Source of the DNA: G963674685 sp963674685
GTDB lineage: Bacteria > Lernaellota > Lernaellaia > JACKCT01
Assembly (NCBI GenBank): GCA_963674685.2
Contig: CAXXWT010000003.1
Location: forward strand, 930,001 to 994,000
Direction: 5' to 3'
DNA length: 64,000 nt
The notes under the pieces were generated by a model that saw nothing but the letters and a program-made list of their open reading frames with translations, was not told where the DNA came from and searched no databases. Positions 7,323 to 15,423 of this stretch are shown piece after piece. The position numbers and the translations under genes are program-made. The stretch's first letter is position 1, and each line of letters begins with the position of its first letter.

Positions 7323-8717
7323 TTGAAATCCGATTTTTTGAAATCTATTTTTGAACCGATAAATCCGTCGCTTGAATTCGTAAGAGAGGACATTGCTCAG
7401 GCCAAAGAGATGAGCGGGGAAGAAACCCTGGCTTTTCAAAAGCACTGCGATCGCTTCACCGTTTCCGGCATCTACTCAACATATTTTGCCTTGATTGCGG
7501 GCACCTTGATCTGGTGGCCCTGGGATTTGCTGGCATACAATCACCATTCACTTGAAATGAAGGCAATTTTCTTGATCAGGATTGTATTGCTGATTGTTTC
7601 AACCCTTTCTATTTTATCAATACGACGCAACCTATTCATCTCTAAAGCCCCATTGCTTTTCGGTGTGGTCGTTTATTCCATAACCGCTGCAATCATCGGA
7701 TGGATTATAGGCCAGGCCGGCGGGTTCAATTCAGCAATGTCCTACTCGATTTACACCGCCCCCTTGCTCACACTTTTTATGTATATAAAACTATACCGAA
7801 GGATATTCTATACTTATATTATATCCTTTGTGTTTTACTTTGCGATTGTTTTGGGGCAGTCCGGTTCCCTGGATCTAAAAACCGCAGCACTGCCTTTTGC
7901 ATGGCTTGCCTGCACTGCCGCTTTGGTTGTCATATCCGGTCACATTTTCTATCTGGTGTTTCAAACCAACTTCATTCAAAGGCGGAAACTCAATGATCTG
8001 ACAAAAAACTTGCAGGCCAGAGTTGTTGAGCAGACCAAAAAAATCAGTCAATTGACCACTGCTGTATTCAAGGTGCAGGAGCATGAGAGAAATCGCATTG
8101 CCCACGACCTGCATGACGAGCTGGGGCAAATGCTCGTTCGAATGGATATGGAAGTACAGCTTTTAGATAAAGAGAATGAAACGAAGGAGAGTAAAGCCAA
8201 CGGCTTTGAGCAGGGGATCCATTCCCTGCATTTTATGGTCAGTCGATTTCATGATACCCTTGACCGGATACTTGGGGCGCTCAAACCGATTCTGCTGGAT
8301 AATCAGGGATTTGATGTGGCGGTGACGGCCATGGTCAATGATCTGGCAAAAGGGCAGGGAATCAAAGCCAAGGTGCTCTTTGAAGCGGATGTGGATTTTT
8401 TTTCCGACACTGCCAAAACCGCTCTTTTCAGGATTGTCCAGGAAGGGACGACGAATGTTATTAAACATGCTGACGCTGATGAACTGATCGTTCGATTTTC
8501 AGAAAGCAATGATATGCTTGAATTATCCATAACCGATAATGGAAGAGGATTTGATCCGAAAAAGGCTCTTGCGAAAAATCGTCTTGGCCTGAGGGGCATT
8601 GAAGAAAGGGTGAAACTACTTGGAGGTGAAATGACGATCAAAACCAAGACAGGAGACGGCACCGAAATTTCAATTTGTTTTTCCCTTGAAAAAATGGAAC
8701 AGGGAGACAAGAAGTGA
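7323..8717 (+). CDS. NarX/DegS-type sensor histidine kinase
   Basis: I chose TTG at 7323 (464 aa) because AAGGAG ends 7 bases before it; a GTG at 7212 is in frame but has no good site. The N-terminal half is an integral membrane sensor with about six helices and no periplasmic domain. A short coiled coil leads to the HisKA_3 dimerisation box ERNRIAHDLHDELGQML, with the phosphoacceptor His near residue 261. The HATPase_c domain has an N-box (TNVIKHADADEL), DNGRGFD and LGLRGIEERVKLLGGEM. It overlaps its response regulator by four bases (GTGA), so the two are co-translated. The stimulus is unknown. Confidence 0.9.
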   Translation: MKSDFLKSIFEPINPSLEFVREDIAQAKEMSGEETLAFQKHCDRFTVSGIYSTYFALIAGTLIWWPWDLLAYNHHSLEMKAIFLIRIVLLIVSTLSILSIRRNLFISKAPLLFGVVVYSITAAIIGWIIGQAGGFNSAMSYSIYTAPLLTLFMYIKLYRRIFYTYIISFVFYFAIVLGQSGSLDLKTAALPFAWLACTAALVVISGHIFYLVFQTNFIQRRKLNDLTKNLQARVVEQTKKISQLTTAVFKVQEHERNRIAHDLHDELGQMLVRMDMEVQLLDKENETKESKANGFEQGIHSLHFMVSRFHDTLDRILGALKPILLDNQGFDVAVTAMVNDLAKGQGIKAKVLFEADVDFFSDTAKTALFRIVQEGTTNVIKHADADELIVRFSESNDMLELSITDNGRGFDPKKALAKNRLGLRGIEERVKLLGGEMTIKTKTGDGTEISICFSLEKMEQGDKK

Positions 8718-9343
8718 TTCGGGTATTTATCGCTGACGACCACGAAATTGTTCGAAGCGGATTAAAGCCGCTTCTTTCCGTTGATTCGGAAATCGTTATT
8801 TGCGGCGAGACGGAAACGGCCGTCGACCTGGACAAAAAAGCGCAAACAGAAAACTGGGATGTCCTGGTGCTGGACATCAACATGCCGGGTAACTCGGGTC
8901 CGAATATGATCAAAGACCTCTTGTCCGTCAAACCGGGTTTGGCCATCGTATTGTTTACCATGTATCCAGAAGATCATCATGCTGTATCCTATTTCCGCGC
9001 CGGAGCTTTGGGGTTTCTCAACAAACGCCGTCCGATCAGCGAACTGGCGGAAGCTATTCGCGTTGTATCCACCGGGAAGAGGTATATCACCAGAGAACTT
9101 GCGGAATACCTTCTAGAGCATGAAATCGATTTGGCGAAAAATCCGGAAGCATTACTGAGCACCAGGGAACTTCAGGTCGTTCGTGGGCTGACCCTGGGAA
9201 AACGTTCCAAACAGATCGCTTTGGACATGGATCTTTCCCAAAGCACGATTAATACCTATGTGCAGCGAATCAAGATCAAGTTAGGGCTTGTTAGTATCCC
9301 GGATATCATTGAATTCGGCAAAGACAACGGATTTCTGGGTTAA
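8714..9343 (+). CDS. NarL/FixJ-family response regulator
   Basis: A 209-aa regulator starting at GTG 8714 inside the kinase stop. The receiver domain (1-120) has the acidic pocket D8-D9, the phosphoacceptor D54 in VLDINMPG, and Lys in LGFLNKRRP. A LuxR-type HTH occupies about 145-205 (LSTRELQVVRGLTLGKRSKQ, then STINTYVQRIKIKL). It should bind DNA when phosphorylated by the adjacent kinase. Its TAA lies within the 8-bp target duplication of the downstream IS4 element, so the IS landed exactly at the gene end without damaging it. Any natural downstream partner is now separated by the IS. Confidence 0.92.
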   Translation: MIRVFIADDHEIVRSGLKPLLSVDSEIVICGETETAVDLDKKAQTENWDVLVLDINMPGNSGPNMIKDLLSVKPGLAIVLFTMYPEDHHAVSYFRAGALGFLNKRRPISELAEAIRVVSTGKRYITRELAEYLLEHEIDLAKNPEALLSTRELQVVRGLTLGKRSKQIALDMDLSQSTINTYVQRIKIKLGLVSIPDIIEFGKDNGFLG

Positions 9344-9345
9344 AA
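9338..9345. repeat. 8-bp target-site duplication, left (GGTTAAAA)
   Basis: GGTTAAAA directly precedes the left inverted repeat of the IS4-family element and recurs at 10814-10821 just after the right inverted repeat. The TAA inside it is the response-regulator stop codon. An intact duplication indicates simple transposition with no later rearrangement. Confidence 0.9.
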
Positions 9346-10813
9346 CCAATACTGTTCACTTAAGTAAATTTTTCTGGTATTCTTCTTTCGATTGAAGGAG
9401 GATACGACTATGGCAAGAACAGTAGCAGAACTTCCATCAGGGATGCGTGTCACGGATCATATCAGTCTTGGGGTTCTCGGCATGACCTTTCCTCTTGAGC
9501 AGGTACAGGCGATTTTGTACGAGAGCGGTAAAGCCAGTGTTCGCGAGCGTGATTTGCCGGCGGATTTGATGGTCTATTACGTGATCGCCATGTCGTTGTA
9601 CATGCAGGTTTCCTACGGTGAGGTTTTGCGTTGTTTGCAAGAGGGGATCAAGTGGTTTCCATCTTTGGGGAAGCCGGTGCGCACCGCAGGCAAGTCGGGG
9701 ATATCCCAGGCTCGAACGCGGTTGGGCGTCGAGCCGATTCGCTTGCTTCACGACCGTTCGGTGCGCCCTTTGGCTTCGCGAAAAACACCGGGCGCGTGGT
9801 ATCGAAAATGGAAAACGATCAGCCTGGACGGCAGCACCCTGGACGTGGCGGACACCGATGAGAACGAAGCGGCTTTCGGTCGGCCGAAAGCGTCACGAGG
9901 CCAAAGCGCTTATCCGAAAATCCGTTTTGTGTCATTGGTGGAGAACGGCACCCACGTGTTGTTCGACTCGCGTATGGGTTCCTACGGCGTCCAGGAAATC
10001 ACCTTGGCCCAAGAGGTCGTCGGACATCTGCAAAAGGGGATGCTGTGCCTGGCGGATCGGAATTTTTTCGGTTATCCCTTGTGGAAACGGGCGGCCGAAA
10101 CCGGCGCGGACCTGCTTTGGCGACTCAAAATCAACAACGTACGGCGCAAGGAAAAACAACTGTCCGACGGATCCTATCTGAGCACGATCTATCCGACGGA
10201 AAAAGCGCAACGACACAACAAGGACGGAATCCGGGTTCGGGTTATCGAGTATCGGCTTGAAGGGCAGCCCGACGCGGAGCCGATTTATCGCCTGATCACG
10301 ACGATTCTTGACGCGAAGGCCGCGCCGGCGGAGGAACTGGCAGCGCTTTACCACGAACGATGGGAGATCGAAACGGCGTTCGATGAACTCAAAACCCATC
10401 TGCGCGGGGCGAAGATCGTGTTGCGCAGCAAGAGCCCGGCCTTGGTGAAACAGGAATTTTTCGGCCTGATGCTGGCCCACTTCATGATCCGCAATCTGAT
10501 GCATCAGGCCGCCCAAAGTGCCCACCTCGACGCGGACAAACTTTCCTTCGTTCACGCCGTGCGCATCGTGAGGCGAAAAATCCCAAAAACAAATCCTTTT
10601 CCCCCCTCGGCTTAGAAAGAAATTCCATCGATGGCTCTTGGAAGAAATTCTCGAAGAACGCGTGGTCTCCAGCCGAGAGCGAAGAAACAAACGCGGCGTC
10701 AAAGTGAAGATGAGTAGCTATCCCATACGGCGACGAGGGGAAAATCTCGATCCACCAAGGGCTTCCCCGACATGCCGCATCGTGGAAAGGAGACCTTAAG
10801 TGAACAGTATTGG
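9346..10813 (+). mobile_element. IS4-family insertion sequence (1468 bp), perfect 19-bp inverted repeats
   Basis: The ends are CCAATACTGTTCACTTAAG (9346-9364) and its exact reverse complement (10795-10813), flanked by the 8-bp direct repeat GGTTAAAA. One transposase gene fills the element but carries a frameshift near its 3' end. Perfect ends plus a perfect target duplication point to a recent insertion. The element may be non-autonomous now unless an intact copy exists elsewhere or the frameshift is suppressed. Confidence 0.95.
9410..10799 (+). pseudogene. IS4-family transposase, frameshifted near the C-terminus
   Basis: Start ATG 9410 follows AAGGAGG. An IS4 N-terminal domain (about 1-110) precedes the DDE core: D in ISLDGSTLDVAD, D in CLADRNFFGYPL and E in the signature Y-x2-R-x3-E-x6-K (YHERWEIETAFDELK). 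The frame stops at 10615, but the +1-related frame continues the expected C-terminus (LRKKFHRWLLEEILEERVV, then RGVKVKMSSYPIRRRG) to TAA at 10797-10799. One extra base, probably in the C6 run at 10591-10596, explains the break. The truncated 402-aa product keeps all catalytic residues, so activity cannot be excluded. Confidence 0.88.
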
Positions 10814-10821
10814 GGTTAAAA
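10814..10821. repeat. 8-bp target-site duplication, right (GGTTAAAA)
   Basis: Direct copy of 9338-9345 immediately after the right inverted repeat of the IS4-family element. Confidence 0.9.
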
Positions 10822-10872
10822 CAGAGTCCTTCCCTCCACCACGCCTCCTCAATATTAATAAAAAATCAGATA

Positions 10873-10920
10873 CTGTAGATTTTTGTCTACATTAAAATAC
10901 CTTTTGTAGATTTTTGTCTC
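10873..10920. promoter_or_regulatory. pair of operator-like repeats, 31 bp apart
   Basis: TGTAGATTTTTGTCT occurs twice, starting at 10874 and 10905, a spacing of 31 bp or three helical turns. The first copy continues into ACA and so contains the dyad TGTAGA-N6-TCTACA. Same-face spacing and dyad symmetry are typical of dimer-binding operators. They lie between the IS4 right end and a 5'-truncated secreted-protein remnant, in the original downstream neighbourhood of the two-component system. Which protein binds is unknown. Confidence 0.4.
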
Positions 10921-10962
10921 TTGTTTGATTCAGGCGCCGGTGACAGTATTTCCCTCAGGTAG

Positions 10963-11358
10963 TCATTTTTATTCGGAAGGTATGCAAACGTCGGAAGCTA
11001 TTACTGGGTTGGAGACGATTCGCTGATTCTGACCGCCAACTACGACATCGATGTAGTCAGAACCCTGATCTCAGGCGCCACTCCGGGAACCCGCTGGTGG
11101 GGATCATATATATGGCTTCAGTGCGACAACCAACACGGGGTCAGCTTCCATGCAAACGACTACAGTTCAGGCGGACCGGTCAACTACAAGAGTGGTCTTG
11201 CCGTCGGAATGGTCCACGACCAATTGTTTTATATTTCCTTGGGCAGCAGGGCGGAGGCGGACTGGCAAAACACCCTCTGCGAACCCGGCGATTGGCACCA
11301 CTGGGAAGGAAACCAACATATGTACATAAACGACCTGTATTTCACGCTGTCACAGTAA
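10963..11358 (+). pseudogene. 5'-truncated secreted-type protein remnant, 131 codons
   Basis: An open frame of 131 codons follows a TAG at 10960-10962 but has no plausible start codon or ribosome site. It reads as a beta-rich, Trp/Tyr/Gly-rich extracellular-type sequence (GSYYWVGDDSLILTANYD, WWGSYIWLQCDNQHGV, CEPGDWHHWEGNQ) with two Cys, ending in TLSQ. The composition suggests a C-terminal module of a surface or carbohydrate-binding protein. The missing N-terminus suggests loss by recombination. No family assigned. Confidence 0.4.
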
Positions 11359-11431
11359 GGATGTAAATAATCGGCTAAACTTAAAAAACCGGTCTCCATT
11401 ATCCCGGGAGATGAGTACTAGGAGGGCCTTG

Positions 11432-11956
11432 ATGATTAAGATTAGGAAATATAACCCTGCGGACGAAAAACGGATCGTGGAGATATTCGAGGTCGGAACT
11501 CGCCTTGAGCCCTGGCCGCAAATCTATCCGGGGGGCTGGGATTACGACCGGATTGTTTTCGAATTTCTGCCTTTGGATCGATACAAGGACGCCCTGTTTC
11601 TGGTTGGTGAAGTCGATGGCGTGGTCATGGGTATGATCGCCGGGCACCCGCTGAAGCTGTTCCTGGAAAATGAGATCACCCATATGAAGGGCTTGTTCGA
11701 AAATGTAGAAGAATCTTTCTACCAACGAGACATCATGCTCGATCCAAACATTCGCCACGGCCATCTGGCCCATCAACTTTTCAACGAGCTCAAGAGGTTT
11801 GCCGTTTCGGAAGGCTTTCAGTACATGGTGACTCGAACCCCGCCGTTAAATGAGCCCGGGATCCATTTTTTTCATCATCTGGGATACCGTGATACAATCA
11901 ACGACGACAATCCCAAGAGAATTTATTTTGTCATGCCCCTAGGAATGGGCCAGTAA
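11432..11956 (+). CDS. GNAT-family N-acetyltransferase
   Basis: ATG 11432 is favoured over the in-frame ATG at 11411 because TAGGAGGG ends 6 bases before it and the protein then begins MIKIRKYNPADEKRIVEIFE, a standard GNAT beta1-alpha1 start. The 174-aa product has a beta4-alpha3 region around IMLDPNIRHGHLAHQLFNEL, a relaxed version of the acetyl-CoA loop, and a C-terminal FFHHLGYRDTIN motif where GNATs place the FYxkxGF segment. The substrate is unknown. It stands alone between the truncated secreted remnant and the cysteine protease. Confidence 0.75.
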   Translation: MIKIRKYNPADEKRIVEIFEVGTRLEPWPQIYPGGWDYDRIVFEFLPLDRYKDALFLVGEVDGVVMGMIAGHPLKLFLENEITHMKGLFENVEESFYQRDIMLDPNIRHGHLAHQLFNELKRFAVSEGFQYMVTRTPPLNEPGIHFFHHLGYRDTINDDNPKRIYFVMPLGMGQ

Positions 11957-12020
11957 CACATACTTGGCGAGGAAATGCCTTTAATGCGGATACGGGTGAA
12001 CCCTATTAAAGGGCGACAAG

Positions 12021-12803
12021 ATGAATGAAAGCACAAAACGGCACTGGGGTGTCTCGCTGGCGATGGGTCTGGCTATGGTAATCCTCTTTTCAGGCAACAC
12101 GAAATCAAACGACATTCCCTCCGCCCTCGACTGGCGCGACAACGGAGGTAACTTTGTTACGCCGCCGGGCGATGAGGGAGATTGCGCGAGTTGCTGGGCT
12201 TTTGCGGCGGCGGGTATGACTGAATCCTGGTACGCCATCAAGAACGATATCGACAATCCGACCATCGATCTGTCCGAGCAGACCCTGATCTCCTGTTCCA
12301 GTGACGGTTCCTGTACCCACGGCGGGGACATGGGCGAGGCGCTGGATTTTATCCGAGACACGGGCTTACCTACGGAGGACTGCTTCCCGTACGAGGGGGA
12401 GCAGGACTCCTGCAATCGTTGCGACGACTGGAAATCGATCGTCACCAAGATTCCCGGTTGGTCCTGGGTGGACGAAGACAAAGCCGAGGATGACGACATT
12501 AAACGCGCATTGATGAACGGTCCGGTCACCGCTTGGTTCCACGAGCATTCCGAGTTCGAGGAATATTCCAGCGGTGTGTACAAATGCGAAGGTGATTACA
12601 TTGGAGATCACTTCGTTTTGTTGATCGGGTGGGACGATTCCGACAACGCCTGGATTGCCAAAAATAACTGGGGAACCGACTGGGGCGACGGGGGCTATTT
12701 CAAAATCGCTTACGGCACCTGCGGAATCGGCCAATGGGTCGCGCAGGTGGGTGATAGGAATGACGCGGACGATGATGATCAGGGTTGCGGATGCGGAGGT
12801 TGA
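12021..12803 (+). CDS. secreted papain-like (C1A) cysteine protease without propeptide
   Basis: A 260-aa protein with an N-terminal signal or anchor (about 8-27) followed almost at once by the mature-domain start IPSALDWRDNGG; the usual inhibitory propeptide is absent. Catalytic Cys58 lies in GDCASCWAF, His197 in GDHFVLLIGWDD and Asn215 in WIAKNNWGTDWGDGGYF. The oxyanion Gln is replaced by Glu52. Several extra Cys (for example in the region 121-134) suggest disulfides outside the cytoplasm. The C-terminus is an acidic run and then GCGCGG. The next gene, 56 bases on, is an Asp-rich lipoprotein; the pair may act together at the cell surface, which is inference. Confidence 0.85.
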   Translation: MNESTKRHWGVSLAMGLAMVILFSGNTKSNDIPSALDWRDNGGNFVTPPGDEGDCASCWAFAAAGMTESWYAIKNDIDNPTIDLSEQTLISCSSDGSCTHGGDMGEALDFIRDTGLPTEDCFPYEGEQDSCNRCDDWKSIVTKIPGWSWVDEDKAEDDDIKRALMNGPVTAWFHEHSEFEEYSSGVYKCEGDYIGDHFVLLIGWDDSDNAWIAKNNWGTDWGDGGYFKIAYGTCGIGQWVAQVGDRNDADDDDQGCGCGG

Positions 12804-12859
12804 AAAACGCGTCAAATCGACTTGATCGAAATAGATGACGCATTTAGAAGGAAGACACA

Positions 12860-13819
12860 ATGAAAACATGGGCTTTGACCTTTTTGGGGGTATTCACTTT
12901 AATCATTTTAGCCACGATGCCTCTTCTTATATCCTGTGGCGACGACGATGACGATTGCGGCGAAAATGACAACAGCAATCCGACCACGATTAACTCTTTC
13001 CCCGACTTAAGCGGGCTTACATGGTTGGACGACACCCATCTATTGGCCACCCACGATGCGAAAAACGCAGAAGGCAAGCTGAACGATCCCCGGGTCAGCG
13101 TTTTGACTTTGACCGAGGATCTCGAAGTCACACTTACGCAAGTGGATATGGACTGGGGCGACCACGAGGTTTCCGATGACATGGAGTCGGTCTGCGCGCT
13201 TTCGGTTGAAAAAGGCGACTTTCTGGCAAGCGAAAGCGGCCAGGAGGGTGAACCGGTCACGCGAATTTTCAGACTTACAATAAATCAGCAGGGTAATGGC
13301 TGGTCGGGGACCGTTGTCGATGTTTTCCAACTTCCGGATGACACTGTGAATGTTGAGGGCATCGAGTGTCTATCAAGCGACGCCCAGAAAGCGTTAGTTC
13401 TCATTGGAGAGCGCGGCGGGGAAGACCTATGTCCCGATGGCAAACTCCGACTGTGCGAGATCGATTTGGAGACCGGCGAATTGACCGTACTCGAAGAGAC
13501 AGTGATCTCCGTAGACAACGTAAATTGGACCGACCCCGACGGTCATCGTGATATTTCCGACCTTTACCTCGATTCGACTGGGGCTATATGGGCAGTCGCA
13601 ACCGAAGATCCGGCCGATGCAGGCCCTTGGCGTTCGGCGATCTACCAGGCAGGCACGGTTGACGGCGGAATCCTGACGGTCTTCGACGAATTTGAAATCG
13701 TCTCCCAGGTGGATGGCCTGAAAGTGGAGAGCCTCGCTGCCCCAATTGTGGAGGGAAGTCGTTTCAGCGCCGGTACAGACGACGAATCCTACGGGGGGAT
13801 TTGGAGGCCGATTCCATAA
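12860..13819 (+). CDS. lipoprotein with predicted beta-propeller-like domain
   Basis: A 319-aa protein with signal peptide and lipobox (LLISC, Cys near 26), then the acidic linker GDDDDDCGENDN, a pattern seen in lipoproteins of some deltaproteobacterial lineages. The body has repeated short beta units such as LSGLTWLDDTHLLATHD, DMESVCALSVEKGDFLASES and VEGIECLSSDAQKALVLIGE, reminiscent of esterase/phytase-like or DUF3616 propellers (SGLxW, EGI, DisDL motifs). A start codon follows AGAAGGAAGA. No catalytic residues can be named. It shares strand and proximity with the upstream protease. Confidence 0.7.
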   Translation: MKTWALTFLGVFTLIILATMPLLISCGDDDDDCGENDNSNPTTINSFPDLSGLTWLDDTHLLATHDAKNAEGKLNDPRVSVLTLTEDLEVTLTQVDMDWGDHEVSDDMESVCALSVEKGDFLASESGQEGEPVTRIFRLTINQQGNGWSGTVVDVFQLPDDTVNVEGIECLSSDAQKALVLIGERGGEDLCPDGKLRLCEIDLETGELTVLEETVISVDNVNWTDPDGHRDISDLYLDSTGAIWAVATEDPADAGPWRSAIYQAGTVDGGILTVFDEFEIVSQVDGLKVESLAAPIVEGSRFSAGTDDESYGGIWRPIP

Positions 13820-13917
13820 GGTCTTTCGACCTGCTTGGTTTGTAGCCAGTAACGGGAAATCCCTTTTCGCTGATTCCTCAATCAGATCAAGATGATAGCG
13901 GGTTTTTGAACGGGGAA

Positions 13918-13952
13918 CTTCGGGTTAGCGGCCAGTGGTTTCGGGTTTCGAG
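13918..13952. repeat. degenerate heptanucleotide tandem repeat
   Basis: Five 7-base units in phase: CTTCGGG, TTAGCGG, CCAGTGG, TTTCGGG, TTTCGAG. It lies between the lipoprotein and the convergent orphan gene. A cleaner heptamer array is at 25237-25264. The two arrays share TTAG(C/T)GG and CAG(C/T)GG-type units, suggesting a dispersed repeat family. Confidence 0.45.
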
Positions 13953-13966
13953 TGCAAGTTGAAATT

Positions 13967-15187
13967 TTATCCCGGCAAAATGATTTTCGATTCGGAAGAA
14001 TCCGTCCCGGCTTCATCAACGGGGAAGAAACGCCCCAGAAGCTCTTTGCAAAAAGGGATTTCCCGGGTCGGGCGGTCGCTTTGCAAAACGACGGAAGTTC
14101 CATAAGCCGCAAGGGCCGTGTCGCGTTCCTTGTTGGCCATGCATATCCAGGCCATGTCGAGCAGCCGCTCGGCCAAGGCCCGGCGATTCGCGGGTGTGCA
14201 ATATTTCTCGATGATGTCGTCGGCGAGTTTCCGGACTTTCTTCCGGACCGCCGGGTCCGCCATGCTCTGCTCGGACGGCGCCACCTGATATAATTCGTAT
14301 TGAAAATCCCGCCAGGCGACGGGGTCGATCGTCCAGTACGCGGCTAATTGATGTTTGAAAATATCGGCGGACTTGGCGATGGAGCCTTCCGGGTGCTCCA
14401 GATCGACGGGACGCACATTATCGAAAAACGGGTGCTTTTGCAGGGACTTTTTCGGTTTCTCCATATTGGACAAGGCTGTGATAAATCCGCTGGGTATTTT
14501 CTGGCCGCTTGATTCGTTTCGTTTCAAAGCGCGTTCGATAAACCAGTAAGCAACGTCCGGGTCCGTATTCATGTATGAAAATTCGATCAGGATGTCCGAG
14601 ACGTATGTTTTCGCTTTCGATCGTGAGAGCTTGAAGTAATTGTACTCCTTGACGCCTCCCATATCGTTTTCGATGACCTGCAGGACTTTCAGTCCGTCGA
14701 TCATGCCGATGGAGTACACGAGGAACCTTTCGCCGCGCGGATCGTATTCCGAAATGAGGTTAACGGCTTCGGCTTTTTCGTTTTTCGCATCGAGAGTCCA
14801 GGTTTTCGGCTGCCGCTTTTCAATTTTCACGCCCTTCGTGTTGAGGATGTGAATATGCTGCTTAACGGACTTCTTGATATTTTTGTCCTTGCAATTGTCG
14901 CGGACGGCCAGGAGAAGATCGAAACGTTCCGCCTGGATCAGGTGTTCGATAATTGCTTCGATGAAGTTGATGGGTTGCGCTTCGAGGCGGACAATGAAAT
15001 CCGGGTTTTCAATTTCGCCGACGAGTTTTCGCGCTTCGTCGAGCTTCGGTAAAAAATCCGCGTCAATGATTCCGTCGGAAGCCGTATAATCATCGAGGTT
15101 TTTCTCGAAATTGTTCTTCTCGAGGATTAAGCGAAGTAGCGTTTTTGCGCCGCGCCGGGCGCGTTTTTGGTCGTTTAGAAAACTCAT
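13967..15187 (-). CDS. hypothetical protein, 406 aa, alpha-helical
   Basis: I do not recognise this protein. It has no signal peptide or membrane segment. Helix-forming, repeat-like segments dominate (FIEAIIEHLIQAERFDLLLA, DPDVAYWFIERALKRNE, AERLLDMAWICMANKERDTA), so a TPR/HEAT-like solenoid is plausible. The central part (about 125-200) reads more beta-like (KTWTLDAKNEKAEAVNLISE). It is a single gene on the minus strand, convergent with the lipoprotein gene. Its start is back-to-back with the promoter of the mutase operon. Codon composition looks like that of its neighbours. Confidence 0.6.
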   Translation of the reverse strand: MSFLNDQKRARRGAKTLLRLILEKNNFEKNLDDYTASDGIIDADFLPKLDEARKLVGEIENPDFIVRLEAQPINFIEAIIEHLIQAERFDLLLAVRDNCKDKNIKKSVKQHIHILNTKGVKIEKRQPKTWTLDAKNEKAEAVNLISEYDPRGERFLVYSIGMIDGLKVLQVIENDMGGVKEYNYFKLSRSKAKTYVSDILIEFSYMNTDPDVAYWFIERALKRNESSGQKIPSGFITALSNMEKPKKSLQKHPFFDNVRPVDLEHPEGSIAKSADIFKHQLAAYWTIDPVAWRDFQYELYQVAPSEQSMADPAVRKKVRKLADDIIEKYCTPANRRALAERLLDMAWICMANKERDTALAAYGTSVVLQSDRPTREIPFCKELLGRFFPVDEAGTDSSESKIILPG

Positions 15188-15242
15188 GGCCCGCCAACAT
15201 ACTCAAAACTTGCGGGTTGGTAAAGACATTTCACCGACCAAA

Positions 15243-15271
15243 TTGACACTCTTTCGGCGTTGGTGTACTAA
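15243..15271 (+). promoter_or_regulatory. predicted sigma-70 promoter for the acyl-CoA mutase operon
   Basis: TTGACA (15243-15248), a 17-bp spacer, and TACTAA (15266-15271). The -35 is a consensus match and the -10 matches at four of six. It lies in the gap between the divergent orphan gene and the mutase gene and would give a leader of about 145 bases, longer than usual; that leader includes a small CCGGC...GCCGG hairpin near 15390. Confidence 0.5.
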
Positions 15272-15423
15272 AAAATTCCCTAAATTCGAGTCGCTTGACA
15301 ACATATCGGAAAGCAACGCGCGCGGCGGTTGATGCAAAGCGGCTTCAAAGTGGAGAGTTTTCACGCAAAAACCAACAAGATTTCCGGCTTTTACGGCCGG
15401 ATGCGTCGGCGGGAGTCGAAAAT

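Noticed and set aside
13815..13840. Hairpin AGGTC-TTTC-GACCT after the lipoprotein gene as a terminator
   Set aside because: The stem is only 5 bp and no T-tract follows directly.
15295..15423. Upstream extension of the mutase large subunit
   Set aside because: The added residues do not resemble the family and homology begins at ATG 15424.
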